Assembly: GCA_016932575.1 (NCBI GenBank)
Contig: JAFGCO010000002.1
Location: 80,625 to 144,624, forward strand
Reading direction: 5' to 3'
Length of the DNA stretch: 64,000 nt
Origin: a bacterium
GTDB taxonomy: Bacteria > Zhuqueibacterota > QNDG01 > JAFGCO01
In this document: positions 9,286-18,056 of the stretch, one piece after another
Layout: each line of letters opens with the position of its first letter
Numbering within the stretch: the stretch's first letter is position 1
Made by a program: the position numbers and the translations under genes
The notes under the pieces: generated by a model
What the model was told of the DNA's origin: nothing
Databases searched by the model: none
Seen by the model: only the letters and a program-made list of their open reading frames with translations

Positions 9286-10071
9286 TTATTCTCTCTCCAG
9301 ATACCGTATTGTAAAATAGTCATCCTTAATATCTGGATTGAACAGTATTTTCTCATTAATAAGCTCTGATCTCCGACCATTTTGAAGGTTCTTCATTTCA
9401 AGGTGTACGGCACGAAATCGGTGAAGTTGCGTATCAAGCTCTTTTATTTCGTGAATAAACAGTTCTTTCTGCAATTCATCGTCAATGTCATAATAAACCG
9501 CCTTGCGTATCACAAAATCCGATTTGCCGATGAATGTGATCCGTTTTGAAAAACCGTTTTCATCTGCGATTTCCTCATCATTCGGAATCCACTCAATTTG
9601 ATAACAGAAGACTCCGTTCACCTCTTCATCATCCAACAATTTAAACTTGAAATCGTCTAGCGTGGGTGGCGTCATGTCTGCATATGAAAATTCAGATCCC
9701 ATAAAGTTTTTTGCTTTGTCACTGCTGACGATGCGGCGGGTTTTTCTAAGGGCCGGCATATAAAGCCAGATATCATCATCCCCTTCTTTATAGTCAAATG
9801 TCATCAGACCCGTACCTTTCACATCTGCAGGCTCAAGAAACCGGATTAATCGTTTTTCTGTATTTCCATTATCGCTCAGTTTGGAGATTTGAGCGATTTT
9901 TCGTACACGGACATTGCCTTTGTCATCATAAATTTTCATGGTCGCCACGGCTTCGAGTCCCTTCACCCGAACAGCATCCTGTGCCCGGTCTGCAATTTGC
10001 AAAGCAGTAAGATTTTGAGAAAATAAATAGAACGGGAATAACAAAAACGTAAGATGAATAACAGCTTTCAT
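9286..10071 (-). CDS. LolA-like outer-membrane lipoprotein-sorting protein
   Basis: 261 residues, ATG preceded by AAAGGAG. A signal peptide (AVIHLTFLLFPFYLFSQ) leads into a LolA-like periplasmic domain of the type annotated as outer membrane lipoprotein-sorting protein. Recognisable blocks include IADRAQDAVR, RLIRFLEPADVKGTG, DDIWLYMPALRKTRRI and GSEFSYADM. Such proteins are typically encoded beside MMPL/RND permeases and are thought to carry a hydrophobic substrate between permease and outer membrane. Here the permease gene ends 34 bp upstream. It is not the LolA of the general lipoprotein pathway, judging by sequence blocks and context. The substrate is unknown. Confidence 0.85.
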   Translation of the reverse strand: MKAVIHLTFLLFPFYLFSQNLTALQIADRAQDAVRVKGLEAVATMKIYDDKGNVRVRKIAQISKLSDNGNTEKRLIRFLEPADVKGTGLMTFDYKEGDDDIWLYMPALRKTRRIVSSDKAKNFMGSEFSYADMTPPTLDDFKFKLLDDEEVNGVFCYQIEWIPNDEEIADENGFSKRITFIGKSDFVIRKAVYYDIDDELQKELFIHEIKELDTQLHRFRAVHLEMKNLQNGRRSELINEKILFNPDIKDDYFTIRYLERE

Positions 10072-10105
10072 TAAAAACTCCTTTCATATTTAAGCAGATT
10101 TATCC

Positions 10106-12382
10106 TCATTTCACTGTCGGTTCAAGAAACTTCGGTTTTATTACAAGACATAACGCTGGAATCAATACAAGTGCACCGATTAAACATGCAAGAATAGAAA
10201 CAACGACCAGGAATCCAAAGAAACGTACAGGCAAAAATGATGAAATCAATAATACAGAAAAACCGACAATCACAGAAAATGCATTAAAAATAATACCTCG
10301 ACCAGTGGTTAAAAGGGTCTTATGCACCGCTTCAGCATATGCAAGACCAGATCGGTATTCTTCTCGATAGCGCCAGAGAAAATGAATGGTATAGTCGATC
10401 CCAACACCAATCATAATCGAACTAAGTAACGCAGTAGCGATGTTTAATTCAATTTGGAAAAGACCCATAAGCCCAAATAAAAGAAGCATTGATAGTGCAA
10501 GAGGAATTACGGAAACAAAACCGGCAGTCACAGAACGAAATAAAAGCATTAACAAAACTGACACCAGCATCATCGCAAGAAAAAGTGAAACAATCTGCCC
10601 ATTCACAACAGCATGAGCCAAATCCGAAAGCACAACCCCGAAACCGCCTATCAGCAATACATCCCTGTCTCCCTTGAGAATCTCCTGCATGCGATCGACC
10701 ACCTGATTAAGAACAATCGTGCTTGTTTTATTAATGCGGGCAGTAACCACCGCATGTTTATACGGAAAATCAACCATCTTTTCAAAGTCTCCCGGGTCTC
10801 CGCTCATTGAATAAAGTTCAAAATACTGGGCAACCGCATTCCGATTGTCTGGAATTTTATCAAAATTCGCTTCATTGGAATCATGCAATGCCCGACTCAT
10901 CTGCCGAACTACCCGGGCAACAGAAACTGTGTTGCCCACCTCATTCATGGATTCCAATCGTTTCTCCATACGATCGATTTTATGTAAAAGGACTGGATCC
11001 TTAATATCTCCTTCATACACAATTGAAATATTTTGTGAGCCACCCAGATGTGTATCGATTAAATTCGTAGAGACCACAACAGGATCATCCTTTTCATAGT
11101 AACTGGAGGGATTCGTATCCACAACCACTCGAAAAATGCCCATTCCTGCAACAACGGCAAGAATCATGGCAAAAATTAAAATACTTTTTGGATGTTTTGA
11201 AACCACATCCCCAAAAAACCAGAGAAGACGTTCCAGTAAGGGTTTATTTTTGTGACCCTCGTCCATGGTAATGAATACGGGCCGTGACCGGGGCATCATG
11301 GAGAGTACAGCAGGAATAAAAAACAGGCTGGCTGCCAGTGCAAAAACAATTCCCATGGCTGCAAGCACGCCCAGTTGTTTTGCAGGCACAAGAATATGAC
11401 TACCGAGGCAGAGTATGCCTGCCATAGTAGTCAGACCGGTTAAAAGAACCGGACGGCTGAGACTCTGAAACAAAAGCTTTGCGATATTTTTTCTTGAATA
11501 TTTATTCTGCGGAAGATTATATTCCTGGTATTTTGCGATAAGATGAATACCGTAATCATTGGCAACCGCAACCAGAAAAATAGGCAAAATAATGGTAATG
11601 ATATGGATTTTCCATCCGAAAACCGGAATAAATCCCATGGCAAAAAGAATTGACATAATCACAACCAGAAACGGCAGAATGACCCCCCTGATTCTGCGAA
11701 AACATACGTAAAGAAAAACAAGCATAATCAGAATTGCCGCAGGCATGAGTCGTTTTAAATCCTGTTTAATCTTCACTCCCATTTGTACACGGCTGTAAGG
11801 AAGACCGCCAATGAGTATGTTTTCAGGACCTTCGATTTCATCGATAATCGACTGAACAGCGGGGACAACTTCCTGATCACTGACATCATCCTTCAGCATG
11901 GCAATAACCGAAGTAACCGTAAAATCTTTTGAGACGACATTACCATAAACAATGTCATTGAGACGGATTTCTTGCCGTAATAATTCTTTTTCTTTATTAT
12001 TTTTCGGAATCCTTTTCACAGCCGGGTCCACAATCATGGCGCCACTTTCACCTTTAATTGATTTTAAATCAAAGAGCGACATTACTTTATCCACACCCTC
12101 GACGCGATTGACTTTTTTTGCGATCTTGCGGACCTTCCTCAAAGTCCCCGGATTCAGTATATCATCGGTCTGCACCAATACCATCAGCATTTCCGTTCCA
12201 CCAAACAATTCATCGATTTTATCTGTATTCAGCCGGGATGTCATATTCGCAGGAAGCTGACTTTTCATATCGGTATCAATTTCTGTTCTGGGAATTTGGA
12301 TGCTAAGCACAATAGTGATAAGTACAAATCCAACAATAATCGGCCATCGGTAAAGAATAATCTTATCAGACAAATTTTTCAA
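10106..12382 (-). CDS. MMPL/RND-family export permease
   Basis: 758 residues from a TTG start at 12382, chosen because AAAGGAG lies six bases before it; an upstream TTG at 12400 would add six residues. The protein has the RND-superfamily duplicated plan: one helix (RWPIIVGFVLITIVL), a large periplasmic loop, then five more helices, and the same again. The sterol-sensing-like bundles contain VAVANDYGIHLIAKYQEY and GVGIDYTIHFLWRYREEY, whose acidic residues fit proton relay. The length is typical of MMPL-type lipid or hydrophobic-compound exporters. Barrel, TetR regulator, permease and LolA-like genes lie in a row on the same strand, so export across both membranes is likely. The substrate cannot be read from sequence. 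Confidence 0.88.
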   Translation of the reverse strand: MKNLSDKIILYRWPIIVGFVLITIVLSIQIPRTEIDTDMKSQLPANMTSRLNTDKIDELFGGTEMLMVLVQTDDILNPGTLRKVRKIAKKVNRVEGVDKVMSLFDLKSIKGESGAMIVDPAVKRIPKNNKEKELLRQEIRLNDIVYGNVVSKDFTVTSVIAMLKDDVSDQEVVPAVQSIIDEIEGPENILIGGLPYSRVQMGVKIKQDLKRLMPAAILIMLVFLYVCFRRIRGVILPFLVVIMSILFAMGFIPVFGWKIHIITIILPIFLVAVANDYGIHLIAKYQEYNLPQNKYSRKNIAKLLFQSLSRPVLLTGLTTMAGILCLGSHILVPAKQLGVLAAMGIVFALAASLFFIPAVLSMMPRSRPVFITMDEGHKNKPLLERLLWFFGDVVSKHPKSILIFAMILAVVAGMGIFRVVVDTNPSSYYEKDDPVVVSTNLIDTHLGGSQNISIVYEGDIKDPVLLHKIDRMEKRLESMNEVGNTVSVARVVRQMSRALHDSNEANFDKIPDNRNAVAQYFELYSMSGDPGDFEKMVDFPYKHAVVTARINKTSTIVLNQVVDRMQEILKGDRDVLLIGGFGVVLSDLAHAVVNGQIVSLFLAMMLVSVLLMLLFRSVTAGFVSVIPLALSMLLLFGLMGLFQIELNIATALLSSIMIGVGIDYTIHFLWRYREEYRSGLAYAEAVHKTLLTTGRGIIFNAFSVIVGFSVLLISSFLPVRFFGFLVVVSILACLIGALVLIPALCLVIKPKFLEPTVK

Positions 12383-12419
12383 ATTGATCTCCTTTTTCAA
12401 TCAATCCTGTGTTAATTAA

Positions 12420-13040
12420 CTAAATCGCTATCGACTTGATACCTGAAACACCTTCTAAAAACAAGGAACATATGGTTTCTGTGTATCGCTGATAATAGGA
12501 TTCATCTGGCTCAATCTGAAAAAGATGCTGTATCACAGGACGCAGCCTGAATTGAGTCAGAATTGCACTGATCAATGATGGCCCGACAATTGAAAACAAC
12601 TGGCGATCTTCCGGATCGATCCCAAATCGAATCATCATTCCACTCATTTTTTGTATCAGTTCACCAATCCGTTTTGCCTTAATCTCTGAAACTTCAGGGA
12701 CATCCAGAGGTAGTTCATTATACACCATCAGAAACAATTCTGTGTTGTCACGAATGAATTGTATCAATTTTTGAACCAATTGCCGAAAACATGTTTCTGG
12801 AGTCAGTGCGGCATTATTAATATCATCAAAAATCGGCAGATATCGATCAAAAAAATACTCAAATATTTCTTTTAAAATACCCACCTTGCCATTAAAATAG
12901 TAAGAAATCATTGCCAAATTCACATTGGCTTCATTTGCGATCTCACGAACACCCACACCTGTGTATCCCTTTTTTGAAAACAGGGCGATAGAAACGTCCA
13001 GAATTCGCTGCCGCGCATTCTGCTTTTCAACCTCAGCCAT
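12420..13040 (-). CDS. TetR/AcrR-family transcriptional regulator
   Basis: 206 residues. The N-terminal TetR helix-turn-helix is clear (RILDVSIALFSKKGYTG ... VREIANEANVNLAMISYYF), followed by a divergent ligand-binding half. A GGGAG site precedes the ATG, nine bases after the stop of the barrel gene; the permease start follows 37 bp after its own stop. The position inside the operon and the palindrome under the operon promoter (14374-14389) point to an autoregulatory repressor of this export operon. The inducer is unknown. Confidence 0.9.
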   Translation of the reverse strand: MAEVEKQNARQRILDVSIALFSKKGYTGVGVREIANEANVNLAMISYYFNGKVGILKEIFEYFFDRYLPIFDDINNAALTPETCFRQLVQKLIQFIRDNTELFLMVYNELPLDVPEVSEIKAKRIGELIQKMSGMMIRFGIDPEDRQLFSIVGPSLISAILTQFRLRPVIQHLFQIEPDESYYQRYTETICSLFLEGVSGIKSIAI

Positions 13041-13049
13041 AAAAACTCC

Positions 13050-14357
13050 CTAAAAGGATGCCTTGAATTCAATAAATCCTGAATTGAGGGCACGATCTAT
13101 TGATCCAAACAATGTATTATCGTCTCCGATATAGATATCTCCCCCTGCCACAAGGATCAATTCATCAGCCAATTGATAGGTTATCTTCGGACGAATGTAT
13201 GCTTCTTTGGTTGTATAATTCACCAGCCCTAACGCTTCAACGGTTAATGTCTCATGAAAGAATGTGTATGCAGGCCGGAATGAAAAACCATGACTGAATT
13301 CATGCTGCTGCATGGAAATCATTCGGTTTTTCAGGTAAATTTCATCTGTAACTCTTCCACGGACATAATCCTCGAAATCCAGAACATACCGTCCGATATA
13401 CTGCAAAATGAGACTGAAATTCCCCCATGCATGATCTCCACCAATGACATACTGCAAATCGGGATTTGGGACATGCATATTTTTGGAATAATCTTTTACA
13501 GGATCACGATAGGCCAGCTCACTCCTCAATCCGAAACCGCTTAAAACAGTTGAGAAATCCATTCCAAAAACTTGCATTTGATAGGGAAGCGGCATAACAG
13601 TGATCAGATAATTCCCTTCTGCATCCAGTACAGCCTTTGCATCAATACCCGGCAATGGCATGAATCCGCGCATATATGAAACGGATGAACCAAAGGATGA
13701 AAAATCGATATCTATTTTCGAAGCAAATGTGCTGTTATCAAATTCGGGTTTAAGCGTCATTGCATCAGACAATTGAACCTGATCGGGCAGCTCAAATAGA
13801 TGGATCGGAAGCACCGAAGCTGCATATTGCGGCACCCAGATTAATTCAATACGAAACGGAGTTATGTTAAAAAAAGAACGGATGAGAAAATTACTTAAAC
13901 GACGGTCATCGTCATCCGCAGAGCGGATCAACATGTTTTGGGGAGTTAAATTATTGGTCGGATTATATCCATCTGCACGTCCCCAGACAACAATCTGTTC
14001 TCCGACGCGTATATCAAATGGCCCCGGATAAAGATTGATGTATGCTTCTCTCAAAATGATTTCCTGAATTGGTTTGTTAAATTCATAACCCTTCCGCATT
14101 CGAATCTCTGCAAAACCATTTCCCCATTCCCCTTTCCGCGCACGCAACTTCAATCCCAATTCCCCGTATCCTGCTTTGCTTTCATAATCATCATTGTTAA
14201 TTTGAAAACCGCCAAAATACACACCGCGAACAAATCCATTCAGTTCATATTTAGATGCAGTGACAGAATCTGCCCGACTCTCAACAGCCGAATCAAACAG
14301 CCCCTGTGCGTTGATAACGAATGACAAAAGAAGAAACAGCATACAATTCCGTTTCAT
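13050..14357 (-). CDS. Outer-membrane beta-barrel (DUF1302-like) of the MMPL export operon
   Basis: 435 residues from ATG 14357, which has GGAGG five bases upstream; an in-frame start 12 nt further upstream is less well placed. The signal peptide ends near INAQG. The rest is rich in alternating amphipathic strands and aromatic girdle residues, with RVGEQIVVWGRADGYNPTNN, a block typical of DUF1302-like proteins that accompany RND/MMPL permeases. The C-terminus ends in a strand with terminal Phe (GFIEFKASF), as expected for BAM-assembled barrels. It is the first gene of the operon, directly downstream of the promoter/operator at 14374-14416. Role inferred: outer-membrane channel or acceptor for the MMPL substrate. 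Confidence 0.8.
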   Translation of the reverse strand: MKRNCMLFLLLSFVINAQGLFDSAVESRADSVTASKYELNGFVRGVYFGGFQINNDDYESKAGYGELGLKLRARKGEWGNGFAEIRMRKGYEFNKPIQEIILREAYINLYPGPFDIRVGEQIVVWGRADGYNPTNNLTPQNMLIRSADDDDRRLSNFLIRSFFNITPFRIELIWVPQYAASVLPIHLFELPDQVQLSDAMTLKPEFDNSTFASKIDIDFSSFGSSVSYMRGFMPLPGIDAKAVLDAEGNYLITVMPLPYQMQVFGMDFSTVLSGFGLRSELAYRDPVKDYSKNMHVPNPDLQYVIGGDHAWGNFSLILQYIGRYVLDFEDYVRGRVTDEIYLKNRMISMQQHEFSHGFSFRPAYTFFHETLTVEALGLVNYTTKEAYIRPKITYQLADELILVAGGDIYIGDDNTLFGSIDRALNSGFIEFKASF

Positions 14358-14373
14358 AAAAACCTCCAATTAT

Positions 14374-14416
14374 TCAAACGTTCGTTTAATATAATGGAAC
14401 AGCATTTAAATGTCAA
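14374..14416 (-). promoter_or_regulatory. Promoter and TetR-type operator of the export operon
   Basis: Minus strand: TTGACA (14416-14411), 17-bp spacer, TATATT (14393-14388). Immediately downstream is the palindrome AAACGAACGTTT (14387-14376), which fits the usual TetR-family operator pattern and overlaps the expected transcription start. The operon encodes a TetR protein, so autorepression is likely. Confidence 0.7.
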
Positions 14417-14507
14417 GTATTATTATGCTTTTTGGTATGAATATTCTGTAAATGAATGAATGATTGGAATGAATCGAAGTCTATCATATGCTCTCATTAT
14501 TTTTTAA

Positions 14508-14536
14508 GTGAAATTGAATTATAGTTATTGTATATT
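14508..14536 (+). promoter_or_regulatory. Candidate promoter of the membrane-TPR gene
   Basis: GTGAAA (14508-14513), 17 bp, TATATT (14531-14536), 28 bp before the ATG at 14565. It also argues against any start codon near 14508. Confidence 0.4.
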
Positions 14537-14564
14537 GAAAAAACATATAAATTTGGAGCGTTCG

Positions 14565-16442
14565 ATGCTTAAACCTGTTTCAAAAGAAAATATATATGAT
14601 TTGATATCGCGATCCCTGCCTTTTCTGATGGGTATCTTTGCCTTGATACTCTACGAATTTACAAATACTTCAGGTCTTTACTGGACCCATATCAATTCAA
14701 TCCATAATCCCGGTATATTGAATTGGCACCTGACTGAAATACTATTTGAAAAAGTTTATCTGCTCTCAAAAATCATCATACCGGATCATCCCATGTATTT
14801 TTATCAAATCATCATGTCATGTATTGCTGCACTCACTTGTGCAGGAGCAACCACATTATCGATACAGAATTCCAGGAATGATGTTCAATATCCGAGAGAT
14901 CTGATTATTCCAGTTGTCATCGCACTTTTTTTTACAATAAGTCCCTTTTTCTGGCTAATTGCCAATCAGGGCCATTTTCTGCTATTCGGTGCCTGCCTGA
15001 TCATTTGGTCTCTTGTATTATGGAACCGATTCTTTCTTTTAGACCACTCCCGGTGGAATGCATATTTCGGATCCGTTATATTTGGCGTATGCATAGGGCT
15101 ATATCCCCCGATTGCTGTTATGATAACTATGCCGATTACCCTTGGATTATTGAAAAAATTAAGATACTCCTCCTCATTCAATATTGATTTAAAATTAATC
15201 ATATCGATTATTTTTTATTTATTAATTGGATTCGTCGGAGCCTTTTTAGTGACAGTATCAGATCTGGGATATTCCGGACTCTCAAGTTTTTCATGGTCGG
15301 TCTCTGAAACATCTTTATGCTCGAGTCCACTGATTATACATTCCGGAATACAACAGCTATCAAGGCTCATTCGTGAAAATATTGGCATTCCGGGATTGAT
15401 TCTGGTCATTGTTTTTCTTTTCATTCGATATAAAAAACGGGAATTTTCTGTTTCGACTCCCGGTTTTGTCACAGCCATTGCACTGTTATATATGTTAGCA
15501 TTGAGGTTTTCACTTGGCACAACAGCTTATCTTCCTGAAAATCACAATTTGCTTTTTATAGCGGTTTTATTTCTCATGATTCCAATCTATACATCATCAC
15601 TTCGTTTTATCATGCATCGACTTCCCCATTCTCTCACCTGGATATGCCTTGTAGTCCCATTGGTCTTTCTCATCGTATTTTTACCGAAGTACAATCTTTC
15701 GAACGATACCACTTATACAGTTTTTGATAAAATCACACGTAATACCTTTTCATCCGATGATGGAACATATCCCTCTTTGCTTCATTATAACGGAACCGAA
15801 TGGGATTCGATTCAGGAATCAACCGTAATTCAATGGTATGATCAATGCATGAAGCATCTTACGCCCCAGCATTTTTCCATGGAAACACTCAATCCGGTTT
15901 CAAAAAACCATCTTGCAAGAATGTGGGGAACATTGGGAGAGCTTTGTCTTACAAAATCAAAAAAGCCGATTAATAATAAAATAAAACTTCCGTGGCAAAA
16001 TATGGCTTTACGTTCTTTTATTTATGCGTATGAACTGGATCATCATTCATGGAAAGCATCACTCTATACAGATCGAATTGCCAGCATTGCCGGAAAAATG
16101 GGCAATTATATTCATTTGGTGAATTATTCTATTAAAACCATTCAATTAAATCCATATCATTTTGATGCAAATCAGAGGCTTTATCAAATAAACCGTCATA
16201 TGGGCAACCAGCATAAATCTCTTAATTACTTAAGACGCATGATGAAATCCAGACCGGACAGTCTGGAAATAAGAATAGAACTTGTTCGATGCTATTTGGA
16301 TTACAATTTTCCCCATCATGCACGTTTGAATTATGACATTACACGAAAAGAGGGTCTCATACCATTACCGGAATTGGAAATACAGCTTCCACCTTCAAGA
16401 AAAACACGATGGATCCCCAGGAATCCCTTGATCATACATTGA
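14565..16442 (+). CDS. Polytopic membrane protein with C-terminal TPR-like region
   Basis: 625 residues. The ATG at 14565 is chosen for its GGAG site; an upstream extension to 14508 would run through the promoter. About ten to twelve hydrophobic helices fill the first ~400 residues (for example FLMGIFALILYEF and LVVPLVFLIVFL). The last ~200 residues are soluble and look like degenerate TPR helices (MALRSFIYAYELD, KTIQLNPYHFDANQRLYQIN). This plan resembles DUF2723/GT39-like membrane glycosyltransferases with TPR tails, but I see no catalytic acidic pair in the first loop, so the family call is weak. It lies upstream of the ECF sigma gene but has its own promoter. Confidence 0.6.
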   Translation: MLKPVSKENIYDLISRSLPFLMGIFALILYEFTNTSGLYWTHINSIHNPGILNWHLTEILFEKVYLLSKIIIPDHPMYFYQIIMSCIAALTCAGATTLSIQNSRNDVQYPRDLIIPVVIALFFTISPFFWLIANQGHFLLFGACLIIWSLVLWNRFFLLDHSRWNAYFGSVIFGVCIGLYPPIAVMITMPITLGLLKKLRYSSSFNIDLKLIISIIFYLLIGFVGAFLVTVSDLGYSGLSSFSWSVSETSLCSSPLIIHSGIQQLSRLIRENIGIPGLILVIVFLFIRYKKREFSVSTPGFVTAIALLYMLALRFSLGTTAYLPENHNLLFIAVLFLMIPIYTSSLRFIMHRLPHSLTWICLVVPLVFLIVFLPKYNLSNDTTYTVFDKITRNTFSSDDGTYPSLLHYNGTEWDSIQESTVIQWYDQCMKHLTPQHFSMETLNPVSKNHLARMWGTLGELCLTKSKKPINNKIKLPWQNMALRSFIYAYELDHHSWKASLYTDRIASIAGKMGNYIHLVNYSIKTIQLNPYHFDANQRLYQINRHMGNQHKSLNYLRRMMKSRPDSLEIRIELVRCYLDYNFPHHARLNYDITRKEGLIPLPELEIQLPPSRKTRWIPRNPLIIH

Positions 16443-16522
16443 TTTTCATTGATACAAATTGAAATAATTAAGGAATATAATGTGCATATTTGTTGTCTAA
16501 TAACCAAACACATGGAGTATAA

Positions 16523-17104
16523 ATGTTGACTGATGCCCAACTGATTCAGGCATCCATTGATGGAGATGACGCCGCTTTTAAAATGATTGTTAAAAAATAT
16601 GAATCAAGGATTGCTGCCACGATTATTGGCATGCTTGGTCCGGGTCAGGATGCGGAAGATGCGGGACAGCAAACGTTTATTCGATTTTATGAAAGCATGC
16701 GTCAATTTAAAGGAAAATCTTCCGTGAGTACTTATTTAACACGAATTGCCATAAATTTATCATTAAATATTCTAAAGCGCCGAAAACGACAGAGAGAACG
16801 ATTTCTTCATCCGGTTTTTGGAGAAAAAGAAATTGTCGCCTCAAATGCAAATGAATATGATGATCAGAAGGAAATCATACACCAGGCCATTCAGCAATTG
16901 AGTCCCGAATTTCGATCTGTCATTGTACTGCGCTTTTTAAAAGAACATTCTATCAAAGAGATTTCTGAAATTCTGGGTATTCCCCAGGGAACGGTTTTAT
17001 CCAGACTGGCCCGTGGACAAAAAAAGCTAAGAACGCTTTTAGACCCCTTATTGGGAGAAAATGATGTCAGACAAGATGTACAATCTGTTGCTCAAATCAT
17101 TTGA
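16523..17104 (+). CDS. ECF-type RNA polymerase sigma factor
   Basis: 193 residues with the standard two-domain ECF plan. Region 2 contains DAEDAGQQTFIRFYES and the FKGKSSVSTYLTRIAINL block. Region 4 contains LSPEFRSVIVLRFLKEHS and an HTH ending GTVLSRLARGQKKLR. The start has a GGAG site. Its last 44 nt overlap the next gene, whose product is a single-span membrane protein, the arrangement expected for a sigma/anti-sigma pair. A Spy-like periplasmic protein follows, suggesting a cell-envelope or metal stress response. Self-regulation is likely but no operator was identified. Confidence 0.92.
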   Translation: MLTDAQLIQASIDGDDAAFKMIVKKYESRIAATIIGMLGPGQDAEDAGQQTFIRFYESMRQFKGKSSVSTYLTRIAINLSLNILKRRKRQRERFLHPVFGEKEIVASNANEYDDQKEIIHQAIQQLSPEFRSVIVLRFLKEHSIKEISEILGIPQGTVLSRLARGQKKLRTLLDPLLGENDVRQDVQSVAQII

Positions 17105-17486
17105 TACCGACTTATCAGACGATGAGCAAATTAAATTGGAAACTGCCCTTAAACAATCGGCAGAATTGCGATTTGAAAAAGATCGTCTTTTAAAAATCCG
17201 TCATGCATTGCGCCATGTACTCTATACTCGTTTTCAACCGTTTTTTGCCGATCGTGTGATAGCGAGAATCCAATCGGTTAAAACCAGTAACAGTATTGAT
17301 CTCTTTTTCGAATCACTGAAAACAGCGTTTCGTACGCTGGTAATTCCTGTCGCCCTGCTTATCATTGGTTTTATGTCGTATAACGCCATTCACCGCAATC
17401 AATCATTTTTATCTTCATTGTTTCCCCAGGAGGAAGCATCATTGGAGCAGGCTCTGGATCCTGCATGGACATTTTTTCAGGAGTAA
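17061..17486 (+). CDS. Probable anti-sigma factor, single membrane span
   Basis: 141 residues, start codons ATG-ATG at 17061/17064 after GGGAG, inside the end of the sigma gene in another frame, so translation is probably coupled. The cytoplasmic N-terminal part (~90 residues) is helical and charged. One membrane segment lies around residues 92-112 (LVIPVALLIIGFMSYNAI), with a short periplasmic tail. It lacks the HxxxCxxC signature of zinc-binding anti-sigma factors. The assignment rests on position, overlap and topology rather than on a recognised domain. Confidence 0.7.
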   Translation: MMSDKMYNLLLKSFDTDLSDDEQIKLETALKQSAELRFEKDRLLKIRHALRHVLYTRFQPFFADRVIARIQSVKTSNSIDLFFESLKTAFRTLVIPVALLIIGFMSYNAIHRNQSFLSSLFPQEEASLEQALDPAWTFFQE

Positions 17487-17489
17487 ATC

Positions 17490-17942
17490 ATGAAAACGAT
17501 GACTAAAACAGTTGTTTTGCTGATCCTGACCTTTGTACTGGGTGTCATAAGCGGAGCGGTGCTTCAGGGATTTCTCATACGCCAGCACATTAAAAAATTT
17601 AACAGGCATATGCGCACCCCTGAAGGTTTTATTGAACGATTTGAGAGGATAATCGATCCCACGGATGAACAGAGAAAAGAAATCAGAGCCATATTAGAAA
17701 AGCATCATCAAAAAATGATGCAGTTTCATAAGGAATTCCCTATGCATATGGATTCATTAAAAACAGATCTGGATTCTATTCTCACTGAAGAGCAAAAGGA
17801 AAAACTTAAAAAAATGAGACCATTTATAAAGAAAAAACAACCGGATAAGGATTTGAAAAGATGGCACAGATGGAAAGAAAAAGATTCTGATTCTCATCCA
17901 CCTTTTCCTCCACCCCCTCCGCCTTCACCCTTAGAAAAATAA
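17490..17942 (+). CDS. Spy/CpxP-like periplasmic metal-sensor-type protein
   Basis: 150 residues, three bases after the anti-sigma gene. The N-terminal hydrophobic segment (TVVLLILTFVLGVISGAVL) is probably an uncleaved anchor. The body is all-helical with DPTDEQRKEI and a LTEEQ box, which matches the LTxxQ pattern of Spy/CpxP/ZraP periplasmic chaperones. Many Met, His and Lys residues lie between them (HHQKMMQFHKEFPMHMD). The tail is a Pro-rich run. In related systems such proteins bind metals or misfolded proteins and feed back on envelope-stress sigma factors; here that is inferred from the operon. Confidence 0.75.
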   Translation: MKTMTKTVVLLILTFVLGVISGAVLQGFLIRQHIKKFNRHMRTPEGFIERFERIIDPTDEQRKEIRAILEKHHQKMMQFHKEFPMHMDSLKTDLDSILTEEQKEKLKKMRPFIKKKQPDKDLKRWHRWKEKDSDSHPPFPPPPPPSPLEK

Positions 17943-17960
17943 CGAATGATTTATTCATGA

Positions 17961-17990
17961 AAAAGCCATCCTTATTGGATGGCTTTTTTT
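17961..17990 (+). terminator. Intrinsic terminator of the sigma operon
   Basis: The stem AAAAGCCATCC / GGATGGCTTTT with a five-base loop is followed by a T run. It lies 18 bp after the Spy-like gene. Confidence 0.9.
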
Positions 17991-17991
17991 A

Positions 17992-18019
17992 TTGACTTTA
18001 TCATTCAGTGTATTATATT
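17992..18019 (+). promoter_or_regulatory. Candidate promoter of the ferritin-like gene
   Basis: TTGACT (17992-17997), 16 bp, TATATT (18014-18019), directly behind the terminator and about 37 bp before the start codon. Confidence 0.6.
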
Positions 18020-18056
18020 GAAACGTTTACTAAATGCATTCAAATAGGAGGATAAA

